A DNA stretch of 64,000 nt from NCBI RefSeq assembly GCF_013409935.1, contig NZ_JACCCO010000001.1:3968001-4032000 (forward strand). The letters run 5' to 3'. Source of the stretch: Streptosporangium sandarakinum (GTDB lineage Bacteria; Actinomycetota; Actinomycetes; Streptosporangiales; Streptosporangiaceae). Shown one piece after another: positions 19,671 through 28,041 of this stretch (its first letter is position 1; every line of letters starts with the position of its first letter). The position numbers and the translations under genes were made by a program. Under the pieces are notes generated by a model. The model saw nothing but the letters and a program-made list of their open reading frames with translations, had not been told where the DNA came from and did no database searches.

Positions 19671-19705
19671 GCGGATCCACGCCGGACCGCGTGGATCCGC
19701 TCACC
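19666..19705 (+). terminator. Long perfect stem-loop at the end of the LacI operon
   Basis: 17-bp perfect inverted repeat (19666-19682 with 19689-19705) around CGGACC. The stop codon of the LacI gene lies inside the left arm. There is no T-tract. The remaining 250 bp to the SWIM/DUF6493 unit contain no convincing gene on the plus strand. Confidence 0.7.
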
Positions 19706-19805
19706 ACCGGCGCGGAGATCCACGATCGCCTGCCCGATCAGCCTGTCCTGACCACGGGAAGCACGGGGGCCGGCCTCCCGACGGCCGGAGCCCGGGCCGT
19801 GTCCG

Positions 19806-19958
19806 TCACCCCCGAGCAGGCGGCCCGGGTTCACCCGAGCCGCCGGCGACGGCGGTCCGCCCGACGCCGGCGAACCCGGGCGACCGCGACGCCGGACCCT
19901 CGGCGTCGCGGTCGAGCACGAGATCCCCGATCGCGGTACGGACATCGTCAGAGGTCAT
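19806..19958 (-). CDS. Short ORF (50 aa) after the DUF6493 gene, possibly a truncated third gene
   Basis: ATG one base after the stop of the large upstream gene. It encodes MTSDDVRTAIGDLVLDRD and then a Gly/Pro-rich tail that looks non-native. The first 20 residues look like a genuine protein start and the spacing is operon-like, but the second half has the composition of a frame running in non-coding DNA. It could be the 5' end of a third operon gene cut off by a deletion. No family recognised. Confidence 0.3.
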   Translation of the reverse strand: MTSDDVRTAIGDLVLDRDAEGPASRSPGFAGVGRTAVAGGSGEPGPPARG

Positions 19959-19959
19959 G

Positions 19960-22900
19960 TCATGATGCGGCCCCGGTGAGCTGGGTGTGGAGGCGCCTGC
20001 ACTCGTGGACGAAGCGGATCGTCCGGCGGCTGCGCGCGAACTCGGCGACGACCGGGATCTCCCCGCGCGCGCCGACCCAGCGGGCCACGTCGGCGGCGAA
20101 GGCGACGAGTTCGGCATGGATCACGGTGATGCGCCGCCCCTCGCCCGGCAGCATCCCGGGCAGCAGAGCGCGCAGGATGCGCCATACCTCGTGGTGGCCG
20201 CCGGCGTCGGCCAGCTCGGTCAGGGCCGCGATGGCGGGGCGGGTCTCCCACCAGGTGCGGCGCAGCACCAGCGCGAGCTGGCGGCCTATCGCCTCGGCGG
20301 GCAGCTCGCCCCTGGCGGCCACGCCCAGGAACAGCGGGATGATGCCGGGCACACTGCCGGCCAGGAGATAAGCGAGGATCACCGCCGCGGACTCGCCCAT
20401 CGGGCCCTGGGCGATCTCCAGACCGGTGATCTCTGTGGACGACACCCACGTGCCCCAGTAGTAGCCGCCCAGTAGGAAGGGCAGGAAGTTGACGGCCACG
20501 ACCTCGCGATGCGAGGGCAGCATGGCGGGCCACGCCCGGAGCGTGTTGCCGGACTCGTCGACCGTCCAGTCGAACGGCTGACGCAGCAGCACCTCGTCGA
20601 TCAGCCGATGGCCGGTCGGGGCCGTCACCCGCACCACCGGCTGCAGCCTGACCTCGGTGAAGTGCTCCGGTTCGCCGTCGCCGAACTCGACCATGGAAGC
20701 GTCCACCATGTGGCGCCACACGTGGCCGCACTCGGGGTCGGCCATGCCGTCACCGGCGAGCCAGCGGGCGGCCGAGCGTGCCGCCTCCGAGTCGACCTTG
20801 GCGGCCCGGTCGGCCGCGGCCTGGTGGCTGCCCCGGGGCAACCGCAGCAGCGCCTGCGCCAGGTCGGCCGGGGGCGGCTCCACCCCGGCGGCGGCGCAGG
20901 TCTCCAGTCGGTCGACCAGCACGTCGGGGTCGAGGTGGCCGCTCATCCAGGTCGGCGTGGCCAGCAGCACGGGCGGCAGGGCGCCGTTTCGGAGGGCTTC
21001 GGCGAGTTCCGCGTAGCGGTGCAGCAGGAAGTCATGGAGCGGGGAGACGCCGTTCGGGTGGGGCAGGTGGTTGCGCCGCCGCCACTCGTCGTGCTCGGAC
21101 AACTCCTCGGGCATGAAGGAACGCAGCCGGGGCGGGACGAAGACGACGGTCACCTCCGCGAGCGGCTCGCCGGGGCCCGGCGGGGGCACCCGCCGCCCCG
21201 CCCGCATCGCCGCGATCCGGGCGGGGTCCACCCCGAGCTCGGCCATGCGCTCGTAGGCGAGGTCGAGGATGGAGGACGGCATCGCCTCCACGGAGTCGTC
21301 GTACAGGACACCGGGCCTCGTCCGCACCGGACGGAGGCGATCCGGCGGTCCGCCGTCGTAGTTCTCCGCGTCCGCGTCCTCGTCGGCGCCGGAATGCCCC
21401 GGTTGCTCGACGTCGGTGAGCGAGCCGTACAGGTGGATCCGGCCCCCGGCGAAGGGGATCCGCTGGTCGCCCTCGTGGGCCACCGCCCCGTCCGGGCCGT
21501 CGTCGCTGTTCCAGGTGATGAAGAAGGCGCGCAGCGGGGCGTCGTCGTCGAGATAGCGGCCGGGCCGGTAGAAGCCGCCCACCATGATCCGCCGGGGTCC
21601 CGGCTCCGGGTCGGGCTCCCCGCCACGGGGGAGGACGCGTACTCCCACGGAGTGGTTCGCGCTGTCCCAGAACCTCTCCGGTTCGATCGGCGGCGGCTCC
21701 GGCACGCTCCCGGGAGTGACGAGCTCGGCGGACAGTGCCGACTGCCAGTCGTCGGGGTCGACGCGCACCTCCCTGGTCCGCCAGTGGCCCCGGTTCCGCT
21801 CGACGTGGGGCTTGAGCTTGCGGCGCAGTTTCGCCCGGTCGTCGGCGATCCCGGCGACGAAGGCCGCCAGCCAGCGCTCCTGGCCGACCCAGCGCTCGCG
21901 GTGGTCAGGGAAGATCGACGGCTCGGGGAACCGCCGCGCCTCCGGCACCTCGGGCAGCGGCGGGAACTCCTTCTGCTCCAGCAGTTCATCGACCGGGGTC
22001 TCCCCGCCGAACCGCTCGGCCAGCTTCGCGCCCAGGTCGGCGGGGAGGTGGCGGACGCCGTCGAGGATCGCCCCGGTGTGGTCGGCGAACAGGTCGGCGT
22101 ATTTCAAGGTCAGCTCGGTCGCGCGGTTGCGCACGTCGAAGGACTTGTGCGCGTACGCCGTGGTCAGCGCGGTCACGAAATCGGCGGCCGTCTCGGGCGT
22201 GGCCCGGATCGCCTGGTCGAGCCAGCGCAGGCCGGTGGCGGCGAGCTTGGCCTCGTCCCGGAAGGTGAGCGCGTCGACCGCCTCGACCAGGTCGGCGTGG
22301 TCGAGCGGCATCGCCCCGCGCACCTGCCCGGCGGCCAGCTCGGCGACCGTGCCCGGAGCCGACGGCAACAACCGCAGGTAGTCGCGCAGGCGGGGCGCGG
22401 ACTCCGCGGGCGTGGGGTCGAGGAGTGTGTGCAGCCGGACGAAGAACCGCAGGTCCTGCGCCTCGCCGCCGCGCAGGAAACGGCTCACGCAACCGTCGAG
22501 CGCCTGCTCCCTGGGCAGCTCGCGGGCGGCGGCGGCCAGCCAGCGGGTCGGCCGGGGATCCAGCCGCTCGTCACGGAGGGCGCGGCCCGCGCCGTCGGCG
22601 TCGAAGACACGAGGCAGCAGCACGGGGGTCAGCGGGTCATCGGCCACGCTCGGCGCGGCCAGCCAGGCGGCCACCAGCGGGTCGTGGTCGGGCGGCGCGG
22701 CGCCGGACTCACGCAGCAGCGCCACGGCCAGCGGCGCGATGCGGTCGGCGGGACGGCGCACCCGCCGGGCCAGCCGGACCGCGACATCACGACGCCATTC
22801 CCGGGGGCGGGCGGCCGCCACCCGGCACACCTGGGCGACGTCGGGGTCATCGGCCCAGCGGCGGTTGACGTCGCGGCCGGCCATCCACGTCACCGCGGCC

Positions 22901-23175
22901 GCCGGGCCGGTGATGACGCCGACACCGGTCAGCAGCAGCGCGCCGGCCAGTTCGTCGAGCAGGTCACCGACCTCCCAGGAGGCCATCTCCTCGAAGTCGC
23001 CGGGATGACGGGCGCGCACCTGCTCGGTGCGGACACGGCGCAGCTCCTTGACGAGGCCGGGCAACCGCCCGCCCAGCTCGGCGCGCTCCTCCTCGGTGAG
23101 CGTGACCAGCCGATCGGCCAGGCGGTGGACCTGGTTGCGAGCGACCAGGTCGCGGATCTCCGTCCAGAGGGTCAT
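19960..23175 (-). CDS. DUF6493-like large helical-repeat protein
   Basis: 1071-residue soluble protein with no signal peptide. The N-terminal half is a series of helical, HEAT-like segments with many Leu/Ala/Arg (for example TFRDEAKLAATGLRWLDQAI). The C-terminal half contains mixed alpha/beta stretches and Trp-rich loops. It matches what I know of actinobacterial DUF6493 proteins, which occur next to SWIM zinc-finger proteins. ATG at 23175 follows GGAGG and overlaps the stop of the SWIM gene (ATGA). Function unknown; a scaffold or adaptor is suggested by helical repeats only. Confidence 0.72.
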   Translation of the reverse strand: MTLWTEIRDLVARNQVHRLADRLVTLTEEERAELGGRLPGLVKELRRVRTEQVRARHPGDFEEMASWEVGDLLDELAGALLLTGVGVITGPAAAVTWMAGRDVNRRWADDPDVAQVCRVAAARPREWRRDVAVRLARRVRRPADRIAPLAVALLRESGAAPPDHDPLVAAWLAAPSVADDPLTPVLLPRVFDADGAGRALRDERLDPRPTRWLAAAARELPREQALDGCVSRFLRGGEAQDLRFFVRLHTLLDPTPAESAPRLRDYLRLLPSAPGTVAELAAGQVRGAMPLDHADLVEAVDALTFRDEAKLAATGLRWLDQAIRATPETAADFVTALTTAYAHKSFDVRNRATELTLKYADLFADHTGAILDGVRHLPADLGAKLAERFGGETPVDELLEQKEFPPLPEVPEARRFPEPSIFPDHRERWVGQERWLAAFVAGIADDRAKLRRKLKPHVERNRGHWRTREVRVDPDDWQSALSAELVTPGSVPEPPPIEPERFWDSANHSVGVRVLPRGGEPDPEPGPRRIMVGGFYRPGRYLDDDAPLRAFFITWNSDDGPDGAVAHEGDQRIPFAGGRIHLYGSLTDVEQPGHSGADEDADAENYDGGPPDRLRPVRTRPGVLYDDSVEAMPSSILDLAYERMAELGVDPARIAAMRAGRRVPPPGPGEPLAEVTVVFVPPRLRSFMPEELSEHDEWRRRNHLPHPNGVSPLHDFLLHRYAELAEALRNGALPPVLLATPTWMSGHLDPDVLVDRLETCAAAGVEPPPADLAQALLRLPRGSHQAAADRAAKVDSEAARSAARWLAGDGMADPECGHVWRHMVDASMVEFGDGEPEHFTEVRLQPVVRVTAPTGHRLIDEVLLRQPFDWTVDESGNTLRAWPAMLPSHREVVAVNFLPFLLGGYYWGTWVSSTEITGLEIAQGPMGESAAVILAYLLAGSVPGIIPLFLGVAARGELPAEAIGRQLALVLRRTWWETRPAIAALTELADAGGHHEVWRILRALLPGMLPGEGRRITVIHAELVAFAADVARWVGARGEIPVVAEFARSRRTIRFVHECRRLHTQLTGAAS

Positions 23176-24500
23176 CGGGAGACCTCCACGGCGGCGCGGG
23201 CGACGATCCGGGCGGCCAGCACGTGTTTGCACGGCCCACGGGAACCGCGATGGTCCCACCACCACTCGCAGGTGCAGGATCCGTCGGCCAGCGAGACCCG
23301 GCGCGCGCCGCCCGAGGTGTGGACGGTGGCCGACTCGCCTTCGAGGCGCACGGCGCCCGCGTCGACGAGCTTGCGCGCCTTGGCCAGCCGCGGGTTGAGC
23401 AGGATCACGTTGTCCTTGACATAGGGCAGCTCACGGTGGAAGTGGGCGGCCTCCGCCAGGTCGTAGCCGACCCGGCCGGCGACGCCGAGCTGCGTCAGCG
23501 CGGCCCGCACCCGGTCGGCGGGCATGCCCGCGCGGTCGGCCAGCAGGCCGATCTCGACCTCGGGCTCGAAGTTGAGCAGCATGCCCACCACGTCGGCGTC
23601 GTTCTCGGCCTCGTCGGTGGCCAGGTCGTCGAGCACCGCGCCCTCGCCGGAGAAGCCGCGCCAGCGCTCGGGCGAGAGGGTGAGCGTGTAGCGCATGCCC
23701 GGCAGCTCCAGCTCCCAGGCGCTGGAGGCGGCGTCGGCCGGGCCGTACAGCCGGAGGGACTTCGCGAAGCGCAGCAGCGGCAGGAGGGTGCCGAGCCGGT
23801 TGGGGCCGTCGAGCTGGACCGAGCCCGGAACCTGGCGGTCGAAGACCTTCAGCTCCCGCCCCGCCTGCGCCACCCACACCGTGCCCTTCCTGGGCAGCCC
23901 GCGCAGGAACCGTACCGCCGCCATTCCGGTCAGCTCACCGCGCTGGTCCATGCCCGAGGCGATGACCTGCACCTCGGCGAAGCCGCGTAGCCAGCGCTCG
24001 GGCAGCGGCACCTTCTTCTCCACCACCGCGCCGTCCATCGTGGTCACGACCAGCTCGTCGAGGCCCACTCCCAGGTGCAACGGGTCACGCGCGCCGATGC
24101 GCGCCAGCGCCTCCCGGAGCGGCGCGTTCACGTCGACGTTGGTGGTGCCCCGGTCGAACACCTCGCCGTCGAGCGCGCCGCTCAGCAGATCAAGCCGGGC
24201 GTACACGCCGCCGCAGGCCGAGAACGACTCGAACCGCAGCCGGTCTCCGTTGCACGTCACCACCGGGTCGCGCACCCAGCCGGGCCGCGCCTGCGGCTGG
24301 TGGTAGCGGGCCAGCGCCACATCGGCGACGCCGAGCAGGGCCGCCGCGGCGGGGGCCGCCTGGGTCACCACGCCGCTGAAGAACCGGGGGGCCACGGCCG
24401 GGCCGGACAGGGCCCGGCCGCCGGAGGTCGCCAATCCGAGACGGCCGTCGACGAGGGAGGAGGGCGCGGCGTACGTGTACGCCTGCGTCGCTGAAGTCAT
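23172..24500 (-). CDS. SWIM zinc-finger protein
   Basis: 442 residues. A C-terminal SWIM motif with the CxCx(n)CxH signature (CTCEWW to PCKHVLAARI, about residues 413-434) binds zinc and, in this fold, DNA or protein. The N-terminal 350 residues are a beta/alpha region without enzyme motifs. The start is the ATG at 24500 (MTSATQAYTYAAPSSLVDGR), a sequence typical of the family's opening. It is translationally coupled to the 1071-residue gene. In other actinomycetes SWIM proteins accompany MoxR/VWA-type multi-gene systems; none of those partners is visible here. Confidence 0.87.
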   Translation of the reverse strand: MTSATQAYTYAAPSSLVDGRLGLATSGGRALSGPAVAPRFFSGVVTQAAPAAAALLGVADVALARYHQPQARPGWVRDPVVTCNGDRLRFESFSACGGVYARLDLLSGALDGEVFDRGTTNVDVNAPLREALARIGARDPLHLGVGLDELVVTTMDGAVVEKKVPLPERWLRGFAEVQVIASGMDQRGELTGMAAVRFLRGLPRKGTVWVAQAGRELKVFDRQVPGSVQLDGPNRLGTLLPLLRFAKSLRLYGPADAASSAWELELPGMRYTLTLSPERWRGFSGEGAVLDDLATDEAENDADVVGMLLNFEPEVEIGLLADRAGMPADRVRAALTQLGVAGRVGYDLAEAAHFHRELPYVKDNVILLNPRLAKARKLVDAGAVRLEGESATVHTSGGARRVSLADGSCTCEWWWDHRGSRGPCKHVLAARIVARAAVEVSR

Positions 24501-24614
24501 GGCCGGGACGTTAGATCGACGCACCGACAAATCGGCGCCGTCTTCCGCGCATGCCCTGTGTGGGTTTGAGATGTTCCACAACGAACACCGGCCACACCGG
24601 ACTCAGCCGCTCAT

Positions 24615-24726
24615 GCGCAGGGCCACGCCGGAAAGACTCGACGGCCGACCCGAACGGCGACGGACCGGATCACGCGCAGGGCCGCGCCGGAAAGACTCGG
24701 TGGCAGGCCCGAACGGCGACGGACCG
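24615..24726. repeat. Two-copy direct repeat, about 53 bp, period 59
   Basis: Copies at 24615-24667 and 24674-24726 share the core GCCGGAAAGACTCG and CCCGAACGGCGACGGACCG with few mismatches. They lie in the 258-bp gap between the SWIM gene start and the end of the DUF5997 gene, and no coding signal runs through them. Confidence 0.8.
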
Positions 24727-24758
24727 AACCGGGCCGGAACGCCGCGTCCAGCGGCCGG

Positions 24759-25124
24759 CTAGCGCTGCTTGAGGCGCTGCGCCTCCTTGCGCACCTCGGC
24801 CTGAACCGACCGCTCACGCTGCAGCCACTCGGGGTTCTCCGCCTTGATGGCGTCGATCTCGGCGGTGGTGAGCGGCCCGGTGATGCCGCCCCTGGCCAGG
24901 CCCGAGTTGGAGACGCCCAGCTTCACGGCGACGACCTGCCTGGGGTGCGGCCCGTTGCGCCGCAGATCGGCCAGCCACGCCGGCGGATCGGCCTGCAGCG
25001 CGTTCAGCTCATCCCGGGAGACGACTCCCTCCTGGAACTCGGCGGGAGTGGCCGAGAGGAGCACACCCAGCTTCTTGGCCGCGGTCGCGGGCTTCATCGT
25101 CTGAGTGGTCTTGAGCTTGGTCAT
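24759..25124 (-). CDS. DUF5997 family protein
   Basis: 121-residue basic, helical protein opening MTKLKTTQTMKPATAAKKLG, with QADPPAWLADLRRNGPHPR and LGVSNSGLARGGIT in the middle. These match the actinobacterial DUF5997 family as I remember it. The AAKKLG and EFQEGVVSRDELNAL segments suggest a helix-turn-helix-like fold, but no function is established. It is divergent from the LysR-effector-like gene, a pairing that recurs in actinomycetes. Confidence 0.82.
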   Translation of the reverse strand: MTKLKTTQTMKPATAAKKLGVLLSATPAEFQEGVVSRDELNALQADPPAWLADLRRNGPHPRQVVAVKLGVSNSGLARGGITGPLTTAEIDAIKAENPEWLQRERSVQAEVRKEAQRLKQR

Positions 25125-25178
25125 GATGTCAAGGGTATGGCGTGAAGCCGCTTCCCCTGACACCGGTACCGTGAGGAG

Positions 25179-25892
25179 GTGACTGACAGGGAGTTCCGGC
25201 TGGCTTACGTGCCCGGGGTGACGCCCGCCAAATGGGCGGGCGTCTGGGCCGAGCGTGTGCCCGATGTGCCACTCACCCTGGTCCCCGTCGCCGCCGCCGA
25301 GGCGGTGAGGTCCCTGCGCGACGGCGGCGCCGACGCCGGGCTCGTGCGGCTGCCCGTGGACCGCGAGGGGCTCAGTGTGATTCCTCTCTATGTCGAGACC
25401 ACCGTGGTCGTGGTGCCGAAGGATCACCTGGTGACCGCGGCCGACGAGGTGACCGTCGCCGATCTCGCCGACGAAGAGGTGCTCCATCCGATGGACGACA
25501 CCCTTGAGTGGACGGTCCTGCCCGGGTTGCCGGCTTTCACGCGCCCGGACACGACGGCGGAGGCGATCGAGCTGGTGGCGGCGGGGGCCGGGGTGCTGCT
25601 GGTCCCGCAGTCGCTGGCGCGCCTGTACCACCGCAAAGATCTGACCTACCGGCCGGTCGTGGAGGCGCCGCAGTCGCAGATCGCGCTCGCCTGGCCCACG
25701 GAGGCGACGACCGAGCTGGTGGAGGACTTCATCGGCATCGTCCGCGGGCGTACGGTGAACAGCTCGCGGGGCCGTACCCCCGAGCCTGCCCCGGGGAAGA
25801 CACGAAAGCAGCCGCGGAGTCCCGCTCCGGACCGGTCGGGCCGCCGGGGCGCGCAAACCGGCCGGGGCAGGAAAGGCCACCGTCCCCGCTGA
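25179..25892 (+). CDS. LysR-type effector-binding domain protein without HTH
   Basis: 237 residues. Residues 1-190 are a periplasmic-binding-like fold as in LysR regulators (FRLAYVPGVTPAKWAG, VIPLYVETTVVVVPKDHL, AGAGVLLVPQSLARLY). There is no N-terminal winged helix: the GTG start with GTGAGGAG upstream fits the domain's own beginning. The last 45 residues are a Arg/Pro/Lys-rich, probably disordered, DNA-binding-like tail. It may act as a co-sensor with the divergent DUF5997 protein (inference from pairing). Confidence 0.8.
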   Translation: MTDREFRLAYVPGVTPAKWAGVWAERVPDVPLTLVPVAAAEAVRSLRDGGADAGLVRLPVDREGLSVIPLYVETTVVVVPKDHLVTAADEVTVADLADEEVLHPMDDTLEWTVLPGLPAFTRPDTTAEAIELVAAGAGVLLVPQSLARLYHRKDLTYRPVVEAPQSQIALAWPTEATTELVEDFIGIVRGRTVNSSRGRTPEPAPGKTRKQPRSPAPDRSGRRGAQTGRGRKGHRPR

Positions 25893-25986
25893 GCCGTGTA
25901 CCGCATCAAAAGTGAGCCGCACCTCCGGGACGGGTCGTCGGTGGCGTCCGTGAAGCTCGGCACGAGTGCGACGATCGGCCGCGTGG

Positions 25987-26679
25987 TCAGGGCATGCGGA
26001 CGTTCGGCAGCGGCAGATAGGGGCGGAAGTGGTCGGCCACGATGTCCGCCACGGCCTCCGCGTCGTCGAGTCCGTCGACCTCAAGGACCCGTATGCCCAG
26101 GCGACGAGCGGAGCGGGCGGCCTCGTCGGCGACGAGGCGGTCTCGGGCGAGTCGGTTGCGCCGGGCTCGATCAGGGTCGCTGACCGCGTGATCGACGGCG
26201 GCGGCACGGGGCAGTTCGCGGAGCTGACGCTCACGGAACTCCTCGGTCGGCACCATCACGATCATTCGACGGGGTGAGTCGATGATGGGGGCGACCAGTT
26301 CGGGACGCAGTCCCCAGCCTTCGGCGATGATGGGCCGCCCCGATACCAGGCCGCGCAGGTCGTCCAAAGCCCACTCGAACCGCGTGGGGAAACCGGCCAG
26401 GGTCTCGTCGGCCATCTCCTGAGGGCTGGTGTTCACCCAGACGCTGTCCGGGTCGGGGTCCGCGGTGGGCTCGCCAAGCCGTACCCGGTGTGCGATCCGA
26501 CGGTCATTGTGCGCACGCGCGTCGTGATGGTCGTAGTGGTACGCGGTCAGCCCGTATCGGGTGGCCAGCAGCCTGGCGACGGTGGATTTGCCGGCCCATT
26601 GGCCGCCTCCGATCCACAGGGCGCCGTGCAGGGTGCCGAACGGATCCCAGACCTCACCACCTGTGGCGTTCATGGTCAC
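25987..26679 (-). CDS. P-loop nucleotide-binding protein, kinase-like
   Basis: 230 residues with an N-terminal Walker A (GGGQWAGKSTVARLLA, about residues 25-40), followed by segments in the layout of small-molecule kinases or adenylate-kinase-like ATPases: HYDHHDARAHNDRR, PIIAEGWGLRPELVAP and MIVMVPTEEFRERQL. An Arg-rich lid-like part (DPDRARRNRLARDRL) is present. It resembles orphan AAA_33/shikimate-kinase-like proteins; substrate unknown. ATG at 26679 or 26673 could both serve. It is monocistronic in appearance. Confidence 0.8.
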   Translation of the reverse strand: MTMNATGGEVWDPFGTLHGALWIGGGQWAGKSTVARLLATRYGLTAYHYDHHDARAHNDRRIAHRVRLGEPTADPDPDSVWVNTSPQEMADETLAGFPTRFEWALDDLRGLVSGRPIIAEGWGLRPELVAPIIDSPRRMIVMVPTEEFRERQLRELPRAAAVDHAVSDPDRARRNRLARDRLVADEAARSARRLGIRVLEVDGLDDAEAVADIVADHFRPYLPLPNVRMP

Positions 26680-26801
26680 AGCCTGACAGCCGTACAGGCC
26701 GAAGAAACAGTCTTGTTCCGCCTGCCCGGCCGGAAGATGATCGTAGAGAAGGGAGGCGGCCCCGGCCGTCCCCTTGAGCGGACGTCCGCGCGCCGACCCG
26801 G

Positions 26802-26993
26802 TTACGACCTCGACCGGCGCGTACGGATGAACGTCACCAGGAACAGCACCTGGATGCCGCTCTCGACCAGGTCGGCGATGACGTCGCGCACGCTGTCGTC
26901 GTCCACGCCGGGACGGGTCTTCGCGAAGTCGGCGCAGATCTCGTCGACGGTCCGGGTGCCGTCCATCAGGGCCACGATCGTGGTGATTTTCAC
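26802..26993 (-). CDS. Short PqqD-like protein, possibly truncated
   Basis: 63 residues from a GTG preceded by AGAAG. LMDGTRTVDEICADFAKTR and VRDVIADLVESGI match the helical half of PqqD-type peptide chaperones of radical-SAM RiPP pathways. The beta-strand N-terminal half that binds the leader peptide is absent, and an in-frame TAG lies just upstream. No radical-SAM protein or precursor peptide is nearby. It is either a remnant or a minimal unrelated winged-helix protein. It sits 53 bp downstream of the carboxypeptidase gene on the same strand. Confidence 0.45.
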   Translation of the reverse strand: MKITTIVALMDGTRTVDEICADFAKTRPGVDDDSVRDVIADLVESGIQVLFLVTFIRTRRSRS

Positions 26994-27045
26994 CTTCTAG
27001 TGGCGCGACAGGCGCGGCCGGTGCCGGTGGGCGGGACGGGTCGTC

Positions 27046-27966
27046 TCAGCGGGTCGAGGACCAGGCGGGGCCGGGCTCTGACGCGAGAGCCGCTTGCCTG
27101 AGCAGCCACTGCTCGACCGCCGCGCTCATCCTCCCGCCCGCATCCAGCGCCGCCTCCTTGGCGGCGACCGGGTTGGTGCCCGCCGCCTGGCCGAGGATGA
27201 CCCCGAGCACCAGGCGGCCCCGAACGCGGGAGGCCCACATCAGGTTGCCTCCCGCGGCGGTGCCGGAGCCGGTCTTGATGCCGATGACGTCGTGCCTGTT
27301 CAGCAGCGTGTTGGTGTTGGGCAGCTTTCTCGCGTCGCCGGGGACGGCGGTGTCCGCCTGCGCCACCACCTCGCGGAAGACCGGGTCGCGCATCGCCTCC
27401 CTGGCCAGCTTGAGCTGGTCGGCCGCGACGCTGACGGTGCTGTCCTCGCTGCCGCTGGCACCCGTGTACCTGGTGTCGGACATGCCCAGACGGCGGGCGG
27501 TGGCGTTCATCCGCTCGACGAAGCGCTCCTGCGAACCTGAGTCCCAGCGGGCCAGGAGGCGGGCCACGTTGTTCCCCGACACCACCATCATCAACTCCAG
27601 CATGCGGCGCAGCCGTATCCGCTGGCCCTCCCTGACCGGGACGGTGGACTCCTGCGGCACGTAGGACTCGTCGGCGGCCGTGCGATCCACCCTGATCAGC
27701 GGGCCGTCGTCGCCCGGCCGGAGCGGGTGACGGCGCAGGATCACGTAGGCGGTCATGACCTTCGTCACGCTGGCGATGGGCACCGGGTTCGGTTCGCCGC
27801 TGACGCCCAGGCCGCCCATGCCCTCCACCTCGACCGCCGCCTGGCCCTCGGACGGCCACGGCAGGGGCATACCGGGAACGGCGCCGGAGACGGGCGGCAC
27901 CGTTCCGCAGCCGAACAGGGCGCTCGCCAGCAGGAGGAACACCAAAGAACGTCGCATATCGGACAC
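27046..27966 (-). CDS. Serine D,D-carboxypeptidase (S11, PBP5-like), putative lipoprotein
   Basis: 306 residues. It removes the terminal D-Ala of peptidoglycan stem peptides outside the membrane. All three active-site motifs are present: SVTK at 66-69, SGN near 129 and KTGSGT near 229. The N terminus (LLLASALFGCG) is a lipoprotein-type signal with Cys20. The protein is shorter than classical PBP5 because the C-terminal beta domain is missing. It follows the sensor kinase gene by 72 bp, and that gap carries two GTATCA repeats 11 bp apart that are also found upstream of the operon. Start 27966 (GTG) or 27957 (ATG). Confidence 0.9.
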   Translation of the reverse strand: MSDMRRSLVFLLLASALFGCGTVPPVSGAVPGMPLPWPSEGQAAVEVEGMGGLGVSGEPNPVPIASVTKVMTAYVILRRHPLRPGDDGPLIRVDRTAADESYVPQESTVPVREGQRIRLRRMLELMMVVSGNNVARLLARWDSGSQERFVERMNATARRLGMSDTRYTGASGSEDSTVSVAADQLKLAREAMRDPVFREVVAQADTAVPGDARKLPNTNTLLNRHDVIGIKTGSGTAAGGNLMWASRVRGRLVLGVILGQAAGTNPVAAKEAALDAGGRMSAAVEQWLLRQAALASEPGPAWSSTR

Positions 27967-28024
27967 GATGGGCTGCCCACGTGTCCGTCCGGCCGTGGCC
28001 GTGTCTCCACCCGCGCTTGGCTGA

Positions 28025-28041
28025 GTATCACCCGCGTATCA
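28025..28041 (-). promoter_or_regulatory. Direct-repeat operator in front of the carboxypeptidase gene
   Basis: GTATCA at 28025-28030 and again at 28036-28041, exactly 11 bp apart (TGATAC-N5-TGATAC on the transcribed strand), 59-75 bp upstream of the carboxypeptidase start. Tandem half-sites spaced by one helical turn are the usual target of OmpR/PhoB-type regulators, one of which is encoded 1.3 kb upstream. The same arrangement recurs at 34497-34513. Confidence 0.55.

Noticed and set aside
27046..27966. VanY-type resistance carboxypeptidase
   Set aside because: VanY is a zinc enzyme of the M15 family; this protein has serine S11 motifs.
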